Made by a program: the position numbers and the translations under genes
DNA from: Gallionella sp.
GTDB taxonomy: Bacteria; Pseudomonadota; Gammaproteobacteria; Burkholderiales; Gallionellaceae
Length of the DNA stretch: 64,000 nucleotides
Direction: 5' to 3'
NCBI GenBank assembly: GCA_023259035.1
Contig: JAHFRA010000015.1
Coordinates: forward strand, 1 to 64,000
Part shown: positions 39,690-54,008 of the stretch, piece after piece
Position numbering within the stretch: the stretch's first letter is position 1
Layout of the letters: every line of letters starts with the position of its first letter
The notes under the pieces: model-generated
Databases searched by the model: none
The model's input: the letters and a program-made list of their open reading frames with translations, nothing else
What the model was told of the DNA's origin: nothing

Positions 39690-40433
39690 ATGAGCACTTC
39701 CGGCAAGCAACGCATCCAGAATGAGCACGCTTTCGTGCTGCACAGCTATCCGTTCCGCGAAACCAGCCTGATTCTCGATGTGCTCAGCCGCCAGCACGGG
39801 CGCTTGCCGATCATGGCGCGCGGCGCGCGCCGTCCGAGATCGGCATTGCGCGGGGTGCTGATGAATTTTCAGCCATTGCAATTGAGCTGGTTTGGCAAAG
39901 GCGAAGTTCGCACCCTGCATAGCGCGGAATGGCAGGGTGGGCAGCCATACCTGCAAGGCACGGCGTTGATGTGCGGCTTTTATCTTAATGAGCTGCTGCT
40001 CAATCTGCTGGCGCGTGATGATCCGCATGAACAATTGTTTGATTACTACCGCGCTACCCTGCGCCGCCTGGCGCATGAAACCGACCACGCCGCTACATTA
40101 CGTTGCTTTGAAAAGCATCTGTTGCAGGAATTGGGTTACGCACTGTCGCTGGAACGCGAGGCGGATGGTGGCAAAGCGATACAGGCTGAACTCTGCTATC
40201 GTTACGCCGTGGAGCGCGGCGCGTTGCCGGATGATAGCGGGCCGGACGACAGCGCTGCACGAATTGGGTTGCCGGTGTCGGGCAAGACCTTGCTCGACAT
40301 GGCGGCGGATGATTATGCCGACCCGATTACCGCGCAGCAGAGCAAGCAACTGATGCGCGTGTTGCTGAATCATCATCTCGGCGGCAAGAAACTACATACT
40401 CGTGAATTGATTAAGGATCTACAGAAATTATGA
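39690..40433 (+). CDS. recO: DNA repair protein RecO
   Basis: 247 aa. Loads RecA with RecR in gap repair. N-terminal OB fold ([33 protein letters not shown]) and a helical C-terminal domain. Length fits the family (about 240). Its stop overlaps the pdxJ start by 4 bp, the conserved recO-pdxJ-acpS order. The usual upstream era/rnc genes are replaced by glnB here. Confidence 0.93.
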   Translation: MSTSGKQRIQNEHAFVLHSYPFRETSLILDVLSRQHGRLPIMARGARRPRSALRGVLMNFQPLQLSWFGKGEVRTLHSAEWQGGQPYLQGTALMCGFYLNELLLNLLARDDPHEQLFDYYRATLRRLAHETDHAATLRCFEKHLLQELGYALSLEREADGGKAIQAELCYRYAVERGALPDDSGPDDSAARIGLPVSGKTLLDMAADDYADPITAQQSKQLMRVLLNHHLGGKKLHTRELIKDLQKL

Positions 40434-41167
40434 TGAAACTCGGACTGAATATCGACCATGTCGCCACGTTGCGCCAAGTGCGCGGGGCGCGTTATCCCAA
40501 TGTGGTGCGCGCGGCGCTGATTTGCGAGGAAGCCGGGGCGGATGCGGTTACCTTGCATCTGCGCGAAGACCGCCGCCACATTCAGGATCGCGACGTGGAA
40601 ATGCTGCGCGACATGCTGCAAACGCGCATGAACCTGGAAAGCGCGGTGACCGAAGAAATGATCGCCATCGCATTGCGCGTCAAGCCGCATGATTTGTGTT
40701 TGGTGCCGGAACATCGTGAGGAATTGACCACCGAAGGCGGTTTGGACGTGATAGGTTCCTTCGATAATATCAAATCGGTTTGCGAGCGTTGTGTTGAAGC
40801 GGGCATCCGCGTGTCGCTGTTCATCGATCCGGACATAATGCAAATCGATGCGGCACGCCGCACCGGTGCACAGGTAGTGGAGTTGCATACCGGAAAATAT
40901 GCCGAAGCGGACAGCATACCGCAACATCAATATGAGCTGGAACGCATTCGTGTCGCGGCGGAATACGCGCATTCATACGGGTTGCAGGTGAACGCCGGGC
41001 ATGGCCTGCATTATCACAACGTGCAGCCTATTGTCGCGATTCCCAACATCATCGAACTCAACATCGGCCATGCCATCATCGCCGAATCGCTGTTCATCGG
41101 CCTGGATGCGGCGGTGAAGAAGATGAAGAGCCTTTTGACGGACGGGTTCCCGCCTTCGCGGGAATGA
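40430..41167 (+). CDS. pdxJ: Pyridoxine 5'-phosphate synthase
   Basis: 245 aa TIM-barrel enzyme joining 3-amino-2-oxopropyl phosphate and 1-deoxyxylulose 5-phosphate to pyridoxine 5'-phosphate. Diagnostic features are [16 protein letters not shown] at the start, [31 protein letters not shown] and [11 protein letters not shown]. Translationally coupled to recO. Confidence 0.97.
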   Translation: MMKLGLNIDHVATLRQVRGARYPNVVRAALICEEAGADAVTLHLREDRRHIQDRDVEMLRDMLQTRMNLESAVTEEMIAIALRVKPHDLCLVPEHREELTTEGGLDVIGSFDNIKSVCERCVEAGIRVSLFIDPDIMQIDAARRTGAQVVELHTGKYAEADSIPQHQYELERIRVAAEYAHSYGLQVNAGHGLHYHNVQPIVAIPNIIELNIGHAIIAESLFIGLDAAVKKMKSLLTDGFPPSRE

Positions 41168-41170
41168 CGG

Positions 41171-41566
41171 ATGATCTTCGGGATCGGCACCGACATCGTC
41201 GAGTACGCGCGCTTTGAGAAAATGTTTGCGCGTTATGGTGTTCGTTTGGCCGAACGGCTGTTGAGCGAGCGCGAGTTGCCGGAGCTTGACGCGCACGTCG
41301 ATCCGGCCAGGTTTCTGGCGAAGCGCTTTGCCGCCAAGGAAGCGTTCTCCAAGGCGGTTGGCAGCGGAATGCGCCACCCCGTCACCCTGCGTCGCATCGG
41401 CGTCACGCATGATGAACTCGGCAAACCGGTGTTGCAGTTCGACGAAACCTTGCGTACCCATCTTGCGCAGCTCGGCATCAATGGCCACCATGTTTCGATC
41501 AGCGACGAGCGCGATTTTATTGTCGCGTTTGTTATTTTGGAAACCGGTCAAATGAATCAGCCGTAG
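41171..41566 (+). CDS. acpS: Holo-[acyl-carrier-protein] synthase
   Basis: 131 aa. Transfers 4'-phosphopantetheine from CoA to ACP. Family signatures are IFGIGTDIVEYARFEKMF (Mg-binding Asp) and ARFLAKRFAAKEAFSKAVG. Starts 3 bp after pdxJ. A REP-like element (41563-41607) and a T-rich tract follow. Confidence 0.95.
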   Translation: MIFGIGTDIVEYARFEKMFARYGVRLAERLLSERELPELDAHVDPARFLAKRFAAKEAFSKAVGSGMRHPVTLRRIGVTHDELGKPVLQFDETLRTHLAQLGINGHHVSISDERDFIVAFVILETGQMNQP

Positions 41567-41607
41567 GGTGGGCTATGCCCACCATGTCGTGCCACAACCT
41601 GCCCTAC
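41563..41607. repeat. REP-like GTAGGGTGGGCTATGCCC palindrome
   Basis: Arms GTAGGG/CCCTAC with inner hairpin GTGGGCTATGCCCAC, immediately after acpS. The downstream T-rich stretch (41650-41681) may serve as a termination region. A diverged relative is at 50173-50224. Confidence 0.6.
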
Positions 41608-41701
41608 ATTTGGTTTCAACTCGCCCGGCATAGGGGGCTGAGGTTTCATCGTTTTTTGTTTTTTATATTTATTTTTCGGATTTAACCAATCAGGAGCGAA
41701 T

Positions 41702-42751
41702 ATGGGTTTGGGGCCGGTGATGCTGGATGTGTTGGGGAAGCAACTGACTGCGGAGGACGAGACGCGCTTGCGTCATCCGCTGGTCGGCGGGGTGATCCTG
41801 TTCGCGCGCAACTATGAATCGCCCGGCCAGTTGGCCGGGCTGACCGCCGCGATTCATGCGCTGCGCGCGCCGCCATTGCTGATTGCGGTCGATCACGAGG
41901 GCGGGCGGGTGCAGCGTTTTCGCGAGGGCTTCACGAAGATTCCCGCGATGCGCGAGCTCGGTAAAGTCTGGGATGCGCACCCGCAACGCGCGCGCCATCT
42001 GGCGCAGCAAGTGGGTTATGTGTTGGCGGCTGAGTTGCGTGCCTGCGGCGTGGATTTCAGTTTCACGCCGGTGCTTGACGTGGATTACGGGCAAAGCAGC
42101 GTGATCGGCGACCGCGCGTTTCACAGCGAGCCGCAAGCGATTGCCGAGTTGGCGCACAGTCTGTTGCTGGGGCTGAGGCAGAGCGGTATGCACTCAGTCG
42201 GCAAGCATTTCCCCGGCCACGGCTTCGTGCAGGCCGATTCGCATCTGGATATGCCGGTGGACGAGCGCGCGTATGTTGATATCGAAATGTGCGACCTGAT
42301 TCCATTCCGGCAAATGGTGGATTACGGCCTGTCTGCGGTGATGCCCGCGCACGTCATTTACCCCAAAGTGGACAGCCGTCCGGCGGGATTTTCGCCGGTC
42401 TGGCTAAAGAATATTTTGCGCGGACAACTGGGCTTCGAAGGCTGCATCTTCAGCGATGACTTGAGCATGGAAGGTGCGACGGTCGCGGGCGGTATCGTGC
42501 AACGCGCCGAGGCCGCGCTGAACGCCGGCTGCGACATGGTGCTGGTATGCAACAAACCGGAATCGGCGGATGAATTGCTGCGCGGACTGCATTGGGAAAT
42601 GCCCGTTACCAGCAAGGCGCGCCTCGTCCAGATGCGCGGCAGAGCTCACCCTGAATCGCTGGCAAGACTGCACGAGCACTTTTCCTTCCTCAAGGCGCTG
42701 GATGAAATTTATACCATCGGCATGAGCAACGCGGAATTGCCGTTGGCTTAG
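41702..42751 (+). CDS. nagZ: Beta-N-acetylhexosaminidase (NagZ)
   Basis: 349 aa family 3 glycosidase. Removes GlcNAc from anhydromuropeptides during cell-wall recycling in the cytoplasm. [14 protein letters not shown], the catalytic loop KHFPGHG(FVQADSH)LD and [10 protein letters not shown] are present. No signal peptide. Follows the recO-pdxJ-acpS run, a common neighbour in proteobacteria. The next 470 bp are gene debris. Confidence 0.95.
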   Translation: MGLGPVMLDVLGKQLTAEDETRLRHPLVGGVILFARNYESPGQLAGLTAAIHALRAPPLLIAVDHEGGRVQRFREGFTKIPAMRELGKVWDAHPQRARHLAQQVGYVLAAELRACGVDFSFTPVLDVDYGQSSVIGDRAFHSEPQAIAELAHSLLLGLRQSGMHSVGKHFPGHGFVQADSHLDMPVDERAYVDIEMCDLIPFRQMVDYGLSAVMPAHVIYPKVDSRPAGFSPVWLKNILRGQLGFEGCIFSDDLSMEGATVAGGIVQRAEAALNAGCDMVLVCNKPESADELLRGLHWEMPVTSKARLVQMRGRAHPESLARLHEHFSFLKALDEIYTIGMSNAELPLA

Positions 42752-42764
42752 CGGCTGCCCTTAA

Positions 42765-42930
42765 ATGCCCGAATTTTCCGGCTCCTACACCAGCCTCGAC
42801 CCCGACCCGCTCAAGCGCGGCAAGCAGTTCGAGCGCTTCGTCAAATGGTTCCTCAAAGCCGATCCCGAATGGGCGACTCAAGTCGATCAGGTGTGGCTGT
42901 GGGACGAGTGGCCGGGACGCTGGAATGTCA
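42765..42930 (+). pseudogene. N-terminal fragment of a restriction/helicase-type defence protein
   Basis: The frame starts at an ATG and reads SYTSLDPDPLKRGKQFERFV, then KWFLKADPEWATQVDQVWLW and DEWPGRW. This is the N-terminus found on large DEAD/DEAH-helicase proteins with a restriction-endonuclease-like domain. Homology stops at about 42925 and the expected D...ExK nuclease continuation is gone. It is a fragment of fewer than 60 residues of a protein normally over 1000 aa. Confidence 0.6.
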
Positions 42931-42956
42931 AACAGGGTCCAATACTTTTCAGGTGT

Positions 42957-43061
42957 TCGGGGGTGTGCGGCCATGTCGCTCGCCAGAAAATCCAAAAATT
43001 GTTCCAGCACAGGGTCATCCTCGGCCTCGCTGGTTGCGCGCGCCAACATCGTTACCATCAA
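42957..43061 (-). pseudogene. PrlF-type antitoxin remnant
   Basis: The translated stretch ARATSEAEDDPVLEQFLDFL, then ASDMAAHP matches the C-terminal part of PrlF/SohA-type antitoxins (DPVL-x-FL-x-FL-x-x-DM-x-x-HP). The N-terminal AbrB-like DNA-binding region is missing and the frame then runs into antisense sequence of the helicase fragment. No YhaV-type toxin gene is present. Confidence 0.5.
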
Positions 43062-43218
43062 ATGCCGCTCATGGCATCTCCCGTGATTTGAGATCGACTG
43101 GCGAAGCTGTTATCCATGCTGATTTGGCGAAAAATGAGTGAGATGAGAGAGAGTGTTGAGCCTGCCTTTGGCGTGAGATAATCTGCGGCATCTTCCGAAT
43201 TTTTGTTATGGTTCTCCT

Positions 43219-47478
<4,260 letters not shown>

Positions 47479-47482
<4 letters not shown>

Positions 47483-48030
47483 GCGTTTCCATCCAGCATG
47501 CACGGGAAGTTCTGCGCGATGCCGAATTGCTGTATTCGGCGGAGCAGGTGCAGGCGTCGCTGCATAAGGTTGCGCAACAGATCAATGCCGCGCTGGCGGA
47601 TACTCATCCGCTGGTGCTGTCGGTGATGGGCGGCGCGGTGGTGTTCACCGGGCAGTTGCTGCCGCTGCTCGCTTTCCCGCTGGATTTTGATTATGTGCAT
47701 GTGTCGCGCTATGGCAGCAATCAAGTGGGCGGGCAGATGCATTGGAAAGTCGAACCGCGTGAAAATGTGCGCGGTCGTGTGGTGTTGGTGCTGGATGATA
47801 TTCTCGACGAAGGCCATACCATGGAGGCATTGCGGCAGCGTGTGATGGAATTGGGCGCGAGCGGGTTTCACAGCGCGGTGTTTGCCGACAAGCAGCATGG
47901 CAGAGCAAAGCCCATCCATGCCGATTTTGTCGGGGTGGAATTGCCGGACCGCTTTGTGTTCGGTTATGGCATGGATATTGAAGGGGCGTGGCGCAATCTG
48001 CCCGCCATTTATGCGGTAAGAGGGAAATAA
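47479..48030 (+). CDS. hpt: Hypoxanthine-guanine phosphoribosyltransferase
   Basis: 183 aa type I phosphoribosyltransferase for purine salvage. The PRPP-binding motif [15 protein letters not shown] is near residues 102-116; the N-terminal PPi loop includes [13 protein letters not shown]. It precedes mtiP, which supplies hypoxanthine, so the two work in one salvage path. Confidence 0.93.
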
Positions 48031-48032
48031 TT

Positions 48033-48788
48033 ATGTTGGCAATTATTGGTGGCCGCGGCTTGACGGAACTGGCAAATCTGGAAATTACGCATCGGCAAGT
48101 GATGCGCACACCGTATGGCGAGCCATCCGGTGCGTTTATGTTCGGCATGCTCAATCAGCATGAAGTAATTTTTTTGGCACGGCACGGTTATGGCCAGACC
48201 ATTCCGCCGCATCTGGTGAATTATCGCGCCAACCTGTGGGCATTGCGTGAACAGGGCGTGGATGAGGTGGTTTCAGTCGCCACGGTGGGCGGGATTCGCG
48301 CCGACCTGACGCCTGGCATTATCGTTGTGCCGGATCAGATCATCGACTATACCCACGGACGCGATGCGACTTTTTTTGATACGCGCGACACACGTTATTC
48401 CAATGCGAATTTCACGCTGCCGTACAGCCCAGAATTGCGCGACCGCATTTTGCGCAGCGCCCGCATTGCGCAACACCCCTGTCTGGATGGCGGCGTGTAC
48501 GCGGCGACACAAGGGCCGCGTTTGGACAGTATTGCGGAAATCAATCGTTACGAACGCGACGGTGCGGATATGGTCGGCATGACCGGTATGCCGGAAACTG
48601 CGCTGGCGATGGAGCTGGAGATGAATTACGCCACCATCGCCGTGGTTGTGAATCATGCGGCAGGGCGCGGTGATAGCAAGCGAGGCATCAGCATGGAAAA
48701 CGTTAACACTACGGCTCGCGAAGCGATGAAGCGGGTGCGCAGCATTATCGAATTGGTGGTTAATGAAACGAACGAAGACAACAGATGA
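48033..48788 (+). CDS. mtiP: S-methyl-5'-thioinosine phosphorylase
   Basis: 251 aa from the ATG at 48033. Purine-nucleoside-phosphorylase family II, 6-oxopurine type. Starts LAIIGGRGLTEL and has the phosphate-binding RHGYGQTIPPHLVNYRANLWALR. The substrate-pocket segment TGMPETALAMELEMNYA has Asn/Asp pattern of enzymes using methylthioinosine rather than methylthioadenosine; the assignment to MtiP rather than MTAP is therefore likely but not certain. Linked to hpt. Confidence 0.82.
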   Translation: MLAIIGGRGLTELANLEITHRQVMRTPYGEPSGAFMFGMLNQHEVIFLARHGYGQTIPPHLVNYRANLWALREQGVDEVVSVATVGGIRADLTPGIIVVPDQIIDYTHGRDATFFDTRDTRYSNANFTLPYSPELRDRILRSARIAQHPCLDGGVYAATQGPRLDSIAEINRYERDGADMVGMTGMPETALAMELEMNYATIAVVVNHAAGRGDSKRGISMENVNTTAREAMKRVRSIIELVVNETNEDNR

Positions 48789-48840
48789 AATCCATAACCG
48801 GTGCTCCCCTATTGATTCTTCGAGTTGTTTGGGTATGTTT

Positions 48841-49866
48841 TTAGCCGGTCTTGTTTGGTGCTAAAGAAGAATGTAATTTGCTCCAGACCAAATCCGGGGT
48901 GATTTGCTTCATGCAGTTGAAATGACCGAGCGGGCATTCGCGTTCGAAGCAAGGGCTGCATTCGATGTCGAGTTTGATAACGTGCGCTTGTGCAGAGAGT
49001 GGCGGGGTGAATTGCGGGCTGCTGGAGCCGAACAGCGCCAGCATCGGGCGATCCAGTGCGGCGGCCAGGTGCATCAAACCGGAGTCATTGCTGATGACCA
49101 GTTGCGCGCAGGATAGCAGAGCGATGGCATCCGCCAGATCTGTGCTGCCGCACAGATCGGAGCAGCTGTCTCCCGTGAGTTGATTAATTGCTTCTGCGAC
49201 AGATTTGTCCTTGCCAGAGCCGATCAACCATACCGCATAATTCTGTTGCAACAGACGTTGAGCGATCTCCGCGAAATAGGTTGCCGGCCAACGCTTGGCG
49301 GGTCCGTACTCGGCACCCGGACAAAATACCGCAACAGGTTTTTCCGGGGTCAGGCCAAGCTTGCGCAGGGCAGCGTCGCGTTGCGCTACAGAAATCTTCA
49401 GTTGAGGGTGAGGCAGGGGGCGCGGAATGTGTTTGCCAGGATCTTCGGCAAGCTGCGCAAAGCGTTCCACCATCAGCGGCAAGGCAGTTTTGTCGAGTTT
49501 GCGCGCATCATTGAGTAATCCATAGCGGGTTTCACCGATAAAGCCGGTGCGCAACGGGATGCGCGCAAGAAATGGCACGAGTGCCGACTTTAAGGAATTT
49601 GGCAACACGATGGCCTGATCATATTGTGCGGCGCGCAGTTGTTTGCCGAGTTGATAGCGTTGTTTTAATTGCAGGGCACCGTGCGGAAACGGGTTGTTGA
49701 TGGCCTCGTGCACTTCCGGCATGGCGCGTAACAACGTGGCTGTCCAAGGTGGGGCCAGCACGTCGATGCGACAGTCCGGTCGACGTTGCTTAAGGCGCAC
49801 CAGCATCGGCTGCATCAGCATGGTATCGCCTACCCAGCTAGGGCCGATGACAAGAATCTTGTGCAT
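48841..49866 (-). CDS. waaF: ADP-heptose:LPS heptosyltransferase II
   Basis: 341 aa GT-B glycosyltransferase (family 9). Adds the second heptose to the lipopolysaccharide inner core. Starts KILVIGPSWVGDTMLMQPML; the donor site FCPGAEYGPAKRWPATYFA and SNDSGLMHLAAALDRPMLAL are characteristic. It is third in the ilvE-zinc finger-waaF minus-strand run. Confidence 0.94.
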   Translation of the reverse strand: MHKILVIGPSWVGDTMLMQPMLVRLKQRRPDCRIDVLAPPWTATLLRAMPEVHEAINNPFPHGALQLKQRYQLGKQLRAAQYDQAIVLPNSLKSALVPFLARIPLRTGFIGETRYGLLNDARKLDKTALPLMVERFAQLAEDPGKHIPRPLPHPQLKISVAQRDAALRKLGLTPEKPVAVFCPGAEYGPAKRWPATYFAEIAQRLLQQNYAVWLIGSGKDKSVAEAINQLTGDSCSDLCGSTDLADAIALLSCAQLVISNDSGLMHLAAALDRPMLALFGSSSPQFTPPLSAQAHVIKLDIECSPCFERECPLGHFNCMKQITPDLVWSKLHSSLAPNKTG

Positions 49867-49886
49867 TCAACCTTCCTGTTCAGGCA

Positions 49887-49925
49887 CCCCTCTCCTGCTT
49901 GTGGGAGAGGGGCTGGGGGAGAGGG
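49887..49925. repeat. CCCTCTCC-type palindromic repeat
   Basis: CCCCTCTCCTGCTTGTGGGAG pairs with GAGGGG, followed by CTGGGGGAGAGGG. It occupies the gap between waaF and the zinc-finger gene. Confidence 0.6.
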
Positions 49926-49931
49926 AGTTTA

Positions 49932-50129
49932 ATGATGCGCCTTGGGTAATTCGCCCTTGAACTTATACAAAGTCCCGCAATACGGGCAGCGCGCTTCGCC
50001 GCTGTGGTTGAGCGGAATCACTACTTTTGGGTGGGCATTCCACAAACTCATATCCGGCATCGGACAGGTCAACGGCAGATCGTGTGCGGTCACTTCGATA
50101 TAACGCTGAGTGATATCTTGTTTGCTCAT
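49932..50129 (-). CDS. Small zinc-finger protein (zf-CHCC/NDUFS6-like)
   Basis: 66 aa from the ATG at 50129. One Cys-rich motif: LTCPMPDMSLWN...HP, then H-S-G-EARCPYCGTLYKFKG, giving the CHCC pattern of the NDUFS6-like zinc-binding domain. Similar small proteins are commonly encoded between ilvE and waaF in betaproteobacteria. Function unknown. Confidence 0.8.
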
Positions 50130-50172
50130 GGCATTGCTCCTCATTCCATTTTCCAGTCGAGAGTGAAATATT

Positions 50173-50224
50173 GCAGGGTGGGCTATGCCCGCCGGGTCAA
50201 GTTGTCGGGTGCAGCCCGACCTAC
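50173..50224. repeat. Palindromic REP-like pair before the zinc-finger gene
   Basis: GCAGGGTGGGCTATGCCCGCC (21 bp, 50173-50193) is followed by GTCGGGTGCAGCCCGAC (50204-50220), each a near hairpin. It lies between ilvE and the zinc-finger gene. Confidence 0.55.
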
Positions 50225-50255
50225 GGGTTATTTGGTCTTTGAAACAAGATTGAAA

Positions 50256-51176
50256 TTAAACGTAGCTCAGCCAGTCGGTATGCTGCGGATGCTTGCCTGC
50301 CACGCAATCGAAAAATGCCTGTTGCAGCCTGGTGGTGATCGGGCCGCGTGAGCCGCAGCCGATGGTGCGCTGGTCGAGCTCGCGGATCGGTGTCACTTCG
50401 GCGGCCGTGCCGGTGAAAAATGCCTCGTCGGCACAGTAGACCTCGTCGCGGGTGATGCGCTTTTCGATTACTTCAATACCCATTTCCTTTGCCAGCGTGA
50501 TGACGGAATCGCGCGTAATGCCTTCCAGGCAGGAGGTCAGGTCGGGGGTGTACAGCCTGCCTTTCTTGGCGATGAAGAGGTTTTCGCCCGCGCCTTCCGC
50601 AACGTAGCCGTCCACATCCAGCAACAGGGCTTCGTCGTAGTTGTCGTTGGCGACTTCCTGGTGTGCCAGTATTGAATTGGTATAAGTTGCCACCGATTTG
50701 GCGCGGCACATGTTCACATTGACGTGGTGGCGGGTAAAGCTGGAGGTCTTGATGCGGATGCCTTTTTGCATTCCTTCCTCGCCCAGATATGCGCCCCACG
50801 GCCAGGCGGCCACGGCGACATGCGTGGACAGCGTTTTGGCGGCAATGCCCATCGCCTCCGAGCCATAGAATACGATCGGGCGGATGTAGCAGGATTCCAG
50901 CTTGTTGACGCGCACCACTTCGCGATGCGCTTCCAGAATGGTCTCCTTGTCCCAGGGCATCTTCATCTGGAAAATATGCGCGGAATTGAACAGCCGGTCG
51001 GTGTGCTCCTGCAGACGGAAAATGGCCGTGCCCTTTGCCGCCTTGTAGGCGCGCAGCCCTTCAAACACGCCCATACCGTAATGCAGCGTGTGGGTCAGCA
51101 CATGGGTAGTGGCATCGCGCCACGGCACGAGCTTGCCGTCGTACCAGATAAAGCCGTCGCGGTCGGACATCGACAT
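50256..51176 (-). CDS. ilvE: Branched-chain amino acid aminotransferase
   Basis: 306 aa fold-type IV PLP enzyme, last step of valine, leucine and isoleucine synthesis. [33 protein letters not shown], the PLP-Lys region [11 protein letters not shown] and [20 protein letters not shown] are present. AAAGGA precedes the ATG. First gene of the ilvE run; promoter in the gap shared with the adenylate cyclase gene. Confidence 0.95.
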   Translation of the reverse strand: MSMSDRDGFIWYDGKLVPWRDATTHVLTHTLHYGMGVFEGLRAYKAAKGTAIFRLQEHTDRLFNSAHIFQMKMPWDKETILEAHREVVRVNKLESCYIRPIVFYGSEAMGIAAKTLSTHVAVAAWPWGAYLGEEGMQKGIRIKTSSFTRHHVNVNMCRAKSVATYTNSILAHQEVANDNYDEALLLDVDGYVAEGAGENLFIAKKGRLYTPDLTSCLEGITRDSVITLAKEMGIEVIEKRITRDEVYCADEAFFTGTAAEVTPIRELDQRTIGCGSRGPITTRLQQAFFDCVAGKHPQHTDWLSYV

Positions 51177-51364
51177 AATAGTTATTCCTTTGAGTGATAA
51201 TCGGTTGCGGACTTCGAATTCTAGCGTTTTCTGGTTGGTTTATGAAGCGGCAAAACCATATTACTCGGCTAATTTTGGTTATTTCATTCATGGTTAATTC
51301 GGGTATGATTGACACGCTGATTGAGCAATGATCTGATGAATCAACCCGAAGGGCGATTGAGCTG

Positions 51365-52669
51365 ATGGCCGCACCACCCGAAATCACCGCAGAAATAATG
51401 GATACGCAAGAAGACAAATTGCGCAAGAGCCTGCTGATTTTCGCCTGCGCCTTCATGAATCTGGCTGTGGTGTTGTGGCTGGCAATCTATTGGATGATGG
51501 GGTTGCATTTCTCCGCAAATGTGCCGATGGGCTATCAGCTGATTTCCGTAATCTCGCTGATTTACTATTTCAAAACCAAGCGGTTCGAGACGTTTCGCTT
51601 TGTACAGTTGAGCTTGTTTCTGTTTGCGCCGTTCATTATGCAGTGGACTATTGGCAGCTCGGTGACATCAAGCGGGGTGATGCTATGGGCGTTGCTTGCC
51701 CCGATAGGCGCGCTGGTTGTGTCGAGCTGGCGCGAGTCGGTGCCATGGTTCTTCGCTTATATCGTGATGACGGTGATATCCGGGGCATTTGATTATTTCC
51801 TTAGTCCAGGCGGCGAAGCAGGGGTGCCGATGAAGACCATCGGTGTGTTCTTCGCGCTTAATTTTGCCGCGATGTCTTCCATCATCTACTTTCTTGTGCG
51901 GCACTTTGTTGTGGAGACGGAAAAGATAAAAACCCAACTCGATGAGCAGCACCAGTTGCTGGCCGAAGAGCAAAAAAAATCCGAGCGGGTGCTGTTTAAT
52001 GTGTTGCCAAGCAATATTGCATACCGGCTGAAAAACAATCCGGGCCTTATCGCCGACGGTTATGCGGATGTAACGGTGATGTTTGCTGACTTGGTTAATT
52101 TCACGCAACTGACGGAGTCGCTCTCTCCGGAGCAGATGGTGGCTTTGCTTAATACGATTTTTTCCGGATTTGATGATCTCTGCGAAAAATATGGTGTTGA
52201 GAAAATCAAGACGATAGGAGATGCCTACATGGTGGTAGGCGGGTTAAACCGCGAAAGCTCGGATTACACCTGTGATATTGCCGACATGGCGTTGGAGATG
52301 CGCAACTTTGTGGCGAGCCATCCACATTTTGCGAAGCATAGGCTGAGCATTCATACCGGTATCGCTACCGGGCCGGTGGTGGCTGGTGTGATTGGCACGA
52401 AGCGATTCATCTACGACTTGTGGGGCGACACGGTGAATATTGCCAGTCGGCTCACCAATGAGGCGGAGAGGGACGCGATTCAGGTGGACAAGACGACTTA
52501 TAACCGGATTCGGCATGATTACGCTTTTGAACCGCCCGCCGTCATCCAGGTCAAGGGCAAGGGCGAGATGGTCATGTATCGGCTTACTTCTCGAATTGAC
52601 CACACAGAACATCACGTCAAGGTACGACCGACGAGTACCAATCAGGAAGTTTCTGCACCTTCTGCGTAA
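51365..52669 (+). CDS. Membrane-bound class III adenylate/guanylate cyclase
   Basis: 434 aa from the ATG at 51365. Six hydrophobic helices (about 20-190) form a membrane anchor without a periplasmic domain. A helical stretch (about 195-230, TQLDEQHQLLAEEQKKSERV) leads to the class III cyclase domain: metal-binding VMFADLVNFT at about 240-250, KTIGDAYMVVGG, and the transition-state DLWGDTVNIASR. Specificity for ATP over GTP is likely from the Lys and Asp positions but not proven. Converges with the GGDEF operon. Confidence 0.85.
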   Translation: MAAPPEITAEIMDTQEDKLRKSLLIFACAFMNLAVVLWLAIYWMMGLHFSANVPMGYQLISVISLIYYFKTKRFETFRFVQLSLFLFAPFIMQWTIGSSVTSSGVMLWALLAPIGALVVSSWRESVPWFFAYIVMTVISGAFDYFLSPGGEAGVPMKTIGVFFALNFAAMSSIIYFLVRHFVVETEKIKTQLDEQHQLLAEEQKKSERVLFNVLPSNIAYRLKNNPGLIADGYADVTVMFADLVNFTQLTESLSPEQMVALLNTIFSGFDDLCEKYGVEKIKTIGDAYMVVGGLNRESSDYTCDIADMALEMRNFVASHPHFAKHRLSIHTGIATGPVVAGVIGTKRFIYDLWGDTVNIASRLTNEAERDAIQVDKTTYNRIRHDYAFEPPAVIQVKGKGEMVMYRLTSRIDHTEHHVKVRPTSTNQEVSAPSA

Positions 52670-52694
52670 TAACTGTTTTCAACAAACCAGACGC

Positions 52695-54008
52695 TCACGT
52701 ATTTGCATCATCATAGAAGCAAACCTGGTTACGTCCAGCTTCTTTGGCTCGATACATCGCCAGATCGGCATGTTTGACAACGTCTTCTGCCCGGCTCTCG
52801 AGACCTATATACAAGTCCACGCCGATGCTTGATGTGCAGTGGTGTTTGAAGGTCATTTCTTTCTTGTCCCCTTGCTGAAACGTCAGCACATAAGGCTCGG
52901 ACAGGAGGGTGCGGATTTTTTCGGCAACGCTTCTGGATTGTGCGATAGATTCCGCTTTATCCACATCCAGTTCGCCGAGCATCACCATGAACTCGTCGCC
53001 GCCAAAACGTGCGACGGTGTCCATCTCCCGCACACAACTGCTGATGCGGCGCGCCGCTTCCACCAGCAGCAAGTCGCCTGCCAAGTGCCCATGCTGGTCA
53101 TTGAGCGGTTTGAAGTTATCCAGATCCAGGAACATCAGCGCGCCATACCGGCCATTGCGTTTGCTGGCGGCTATTGCCTTGACTAAACGGTCATCCAGCA
53201 AGCGGCGATTGGGCAACTGCGTCAATGCGTCATAAAACGCCAGATTGCGGATTTCCGCCTCGGCTTTTTTGCGATCGGTAATATCGCGGCAGAAAATACA
53301 AAGGCGTTGCAATTCGGCCATGTAGGTAGCGGATACTTCAATATCAAGCTGATGGCCGTCCTTGTGGCGATGATGAGTCTCGAACCGGTCATGGCCTTGC
53401 GCGATGATTTTTGCAATATGGGCTTCGACCTCTTCTGCAGATTGCCCTATTGTTTCCAGTTGTCTGATGTGCATGCTCACCAGTTCTTTAACCGAATAGC
53501 CAGACATATTTGCATACGACTCGTTGACTTCCAGTAGATTGCCCGTCAAGTCAGTCATCCAGAAGCCATCTATTGAGGTATCGATCACCATTTTATGCAG
53601 CGCCTGCAGATGACGGGTTTGCATGCGTTGTTTATGGGCATCCATGACGCGCTCAATCGTGCTTGGCAAGAGCCTCAGGTATCCGCCGCCGATATCCTTT
53701 ACGAGGTAATCATCAGCGCCTTTCTTCATCGCTTCGACAGCCACTGCTTCGCTGCCTTCACCCGTCAACATGAGTATGGGAATGGCACTGGCCGAATGTT
53801 GGGTGAGTTTTTCCAGAAAACCCAGCCCGTCCAAATCCGGCAACTTGTAATCGAGCATGATCAGGTCGGGCTTCAGATCAGGCAGGCGGGCGAGGGCGAT
53901 CTCCGCTGTCGGTATCATTACCAGACGGCAATCGCAATTCTTAAGCGCGCGCTGATATAGCTGTTGGTCATCTACGTTGTCTTCGATGACAAGGATGGTT
54001 GCAGTCAT
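52695..54008 (-). CDS. Response regulator with PAS and GGDEF domains
   Basis: 437 aa from the ATG at 54008 (ATGA overlap with the preceding regulator). REC domain (1-120, phosphoacceptor in LIMLDYKLPDLDG), PAS (about 150-270, YANMSGYSVKELVSM) and GGDEF (about 275-437) with intact active site ARFGGDEFMVML. The conserved DLDNFKPLNDQHGHLAGD metal region is present, so this is a probable active diguanylate cyclase regulated by phosphorylation. Third gene of the kinase operon. Confidence 0.93.
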   Translation of the reverse strand: MTATILVIEDNVDDQQLYQRALKNCDCRLVMIPTAEIALARLPDLKPDLIMLDYKLPDLDGLGFLEKLTQHSASAIPILMLTGEGSEAVAVEAMKKGADDYLVKDIGGGYLRLLPSTIERVMDAHKQRMQTRHLQALHKMVIDTSIDGFWMTDLTGNLLEVNESYANMSGYSVKELVSMHIRQLETIGQSAEEVEAHIAKIIAQGHDRFETHHRHKDGHQLDIEVSATYMAELQRLCIFCRDITDRKKAEAEIRNLAFYDALTQLPNRRLLDDRLVKAIAASKRNGRYGALMFLDLDNFKPLNDQHGHLAGDLLLVEAARRISSCVREMDTVARFGGDEFMVMLGELDVDKAESIAQSRSVAEKIRTLLSEPYVLTFQQGDKKEMTFKHHCTSSIGVDLYIGLESRAEDVVKHADLAMYRAKEAGRNQVCFYDDANT

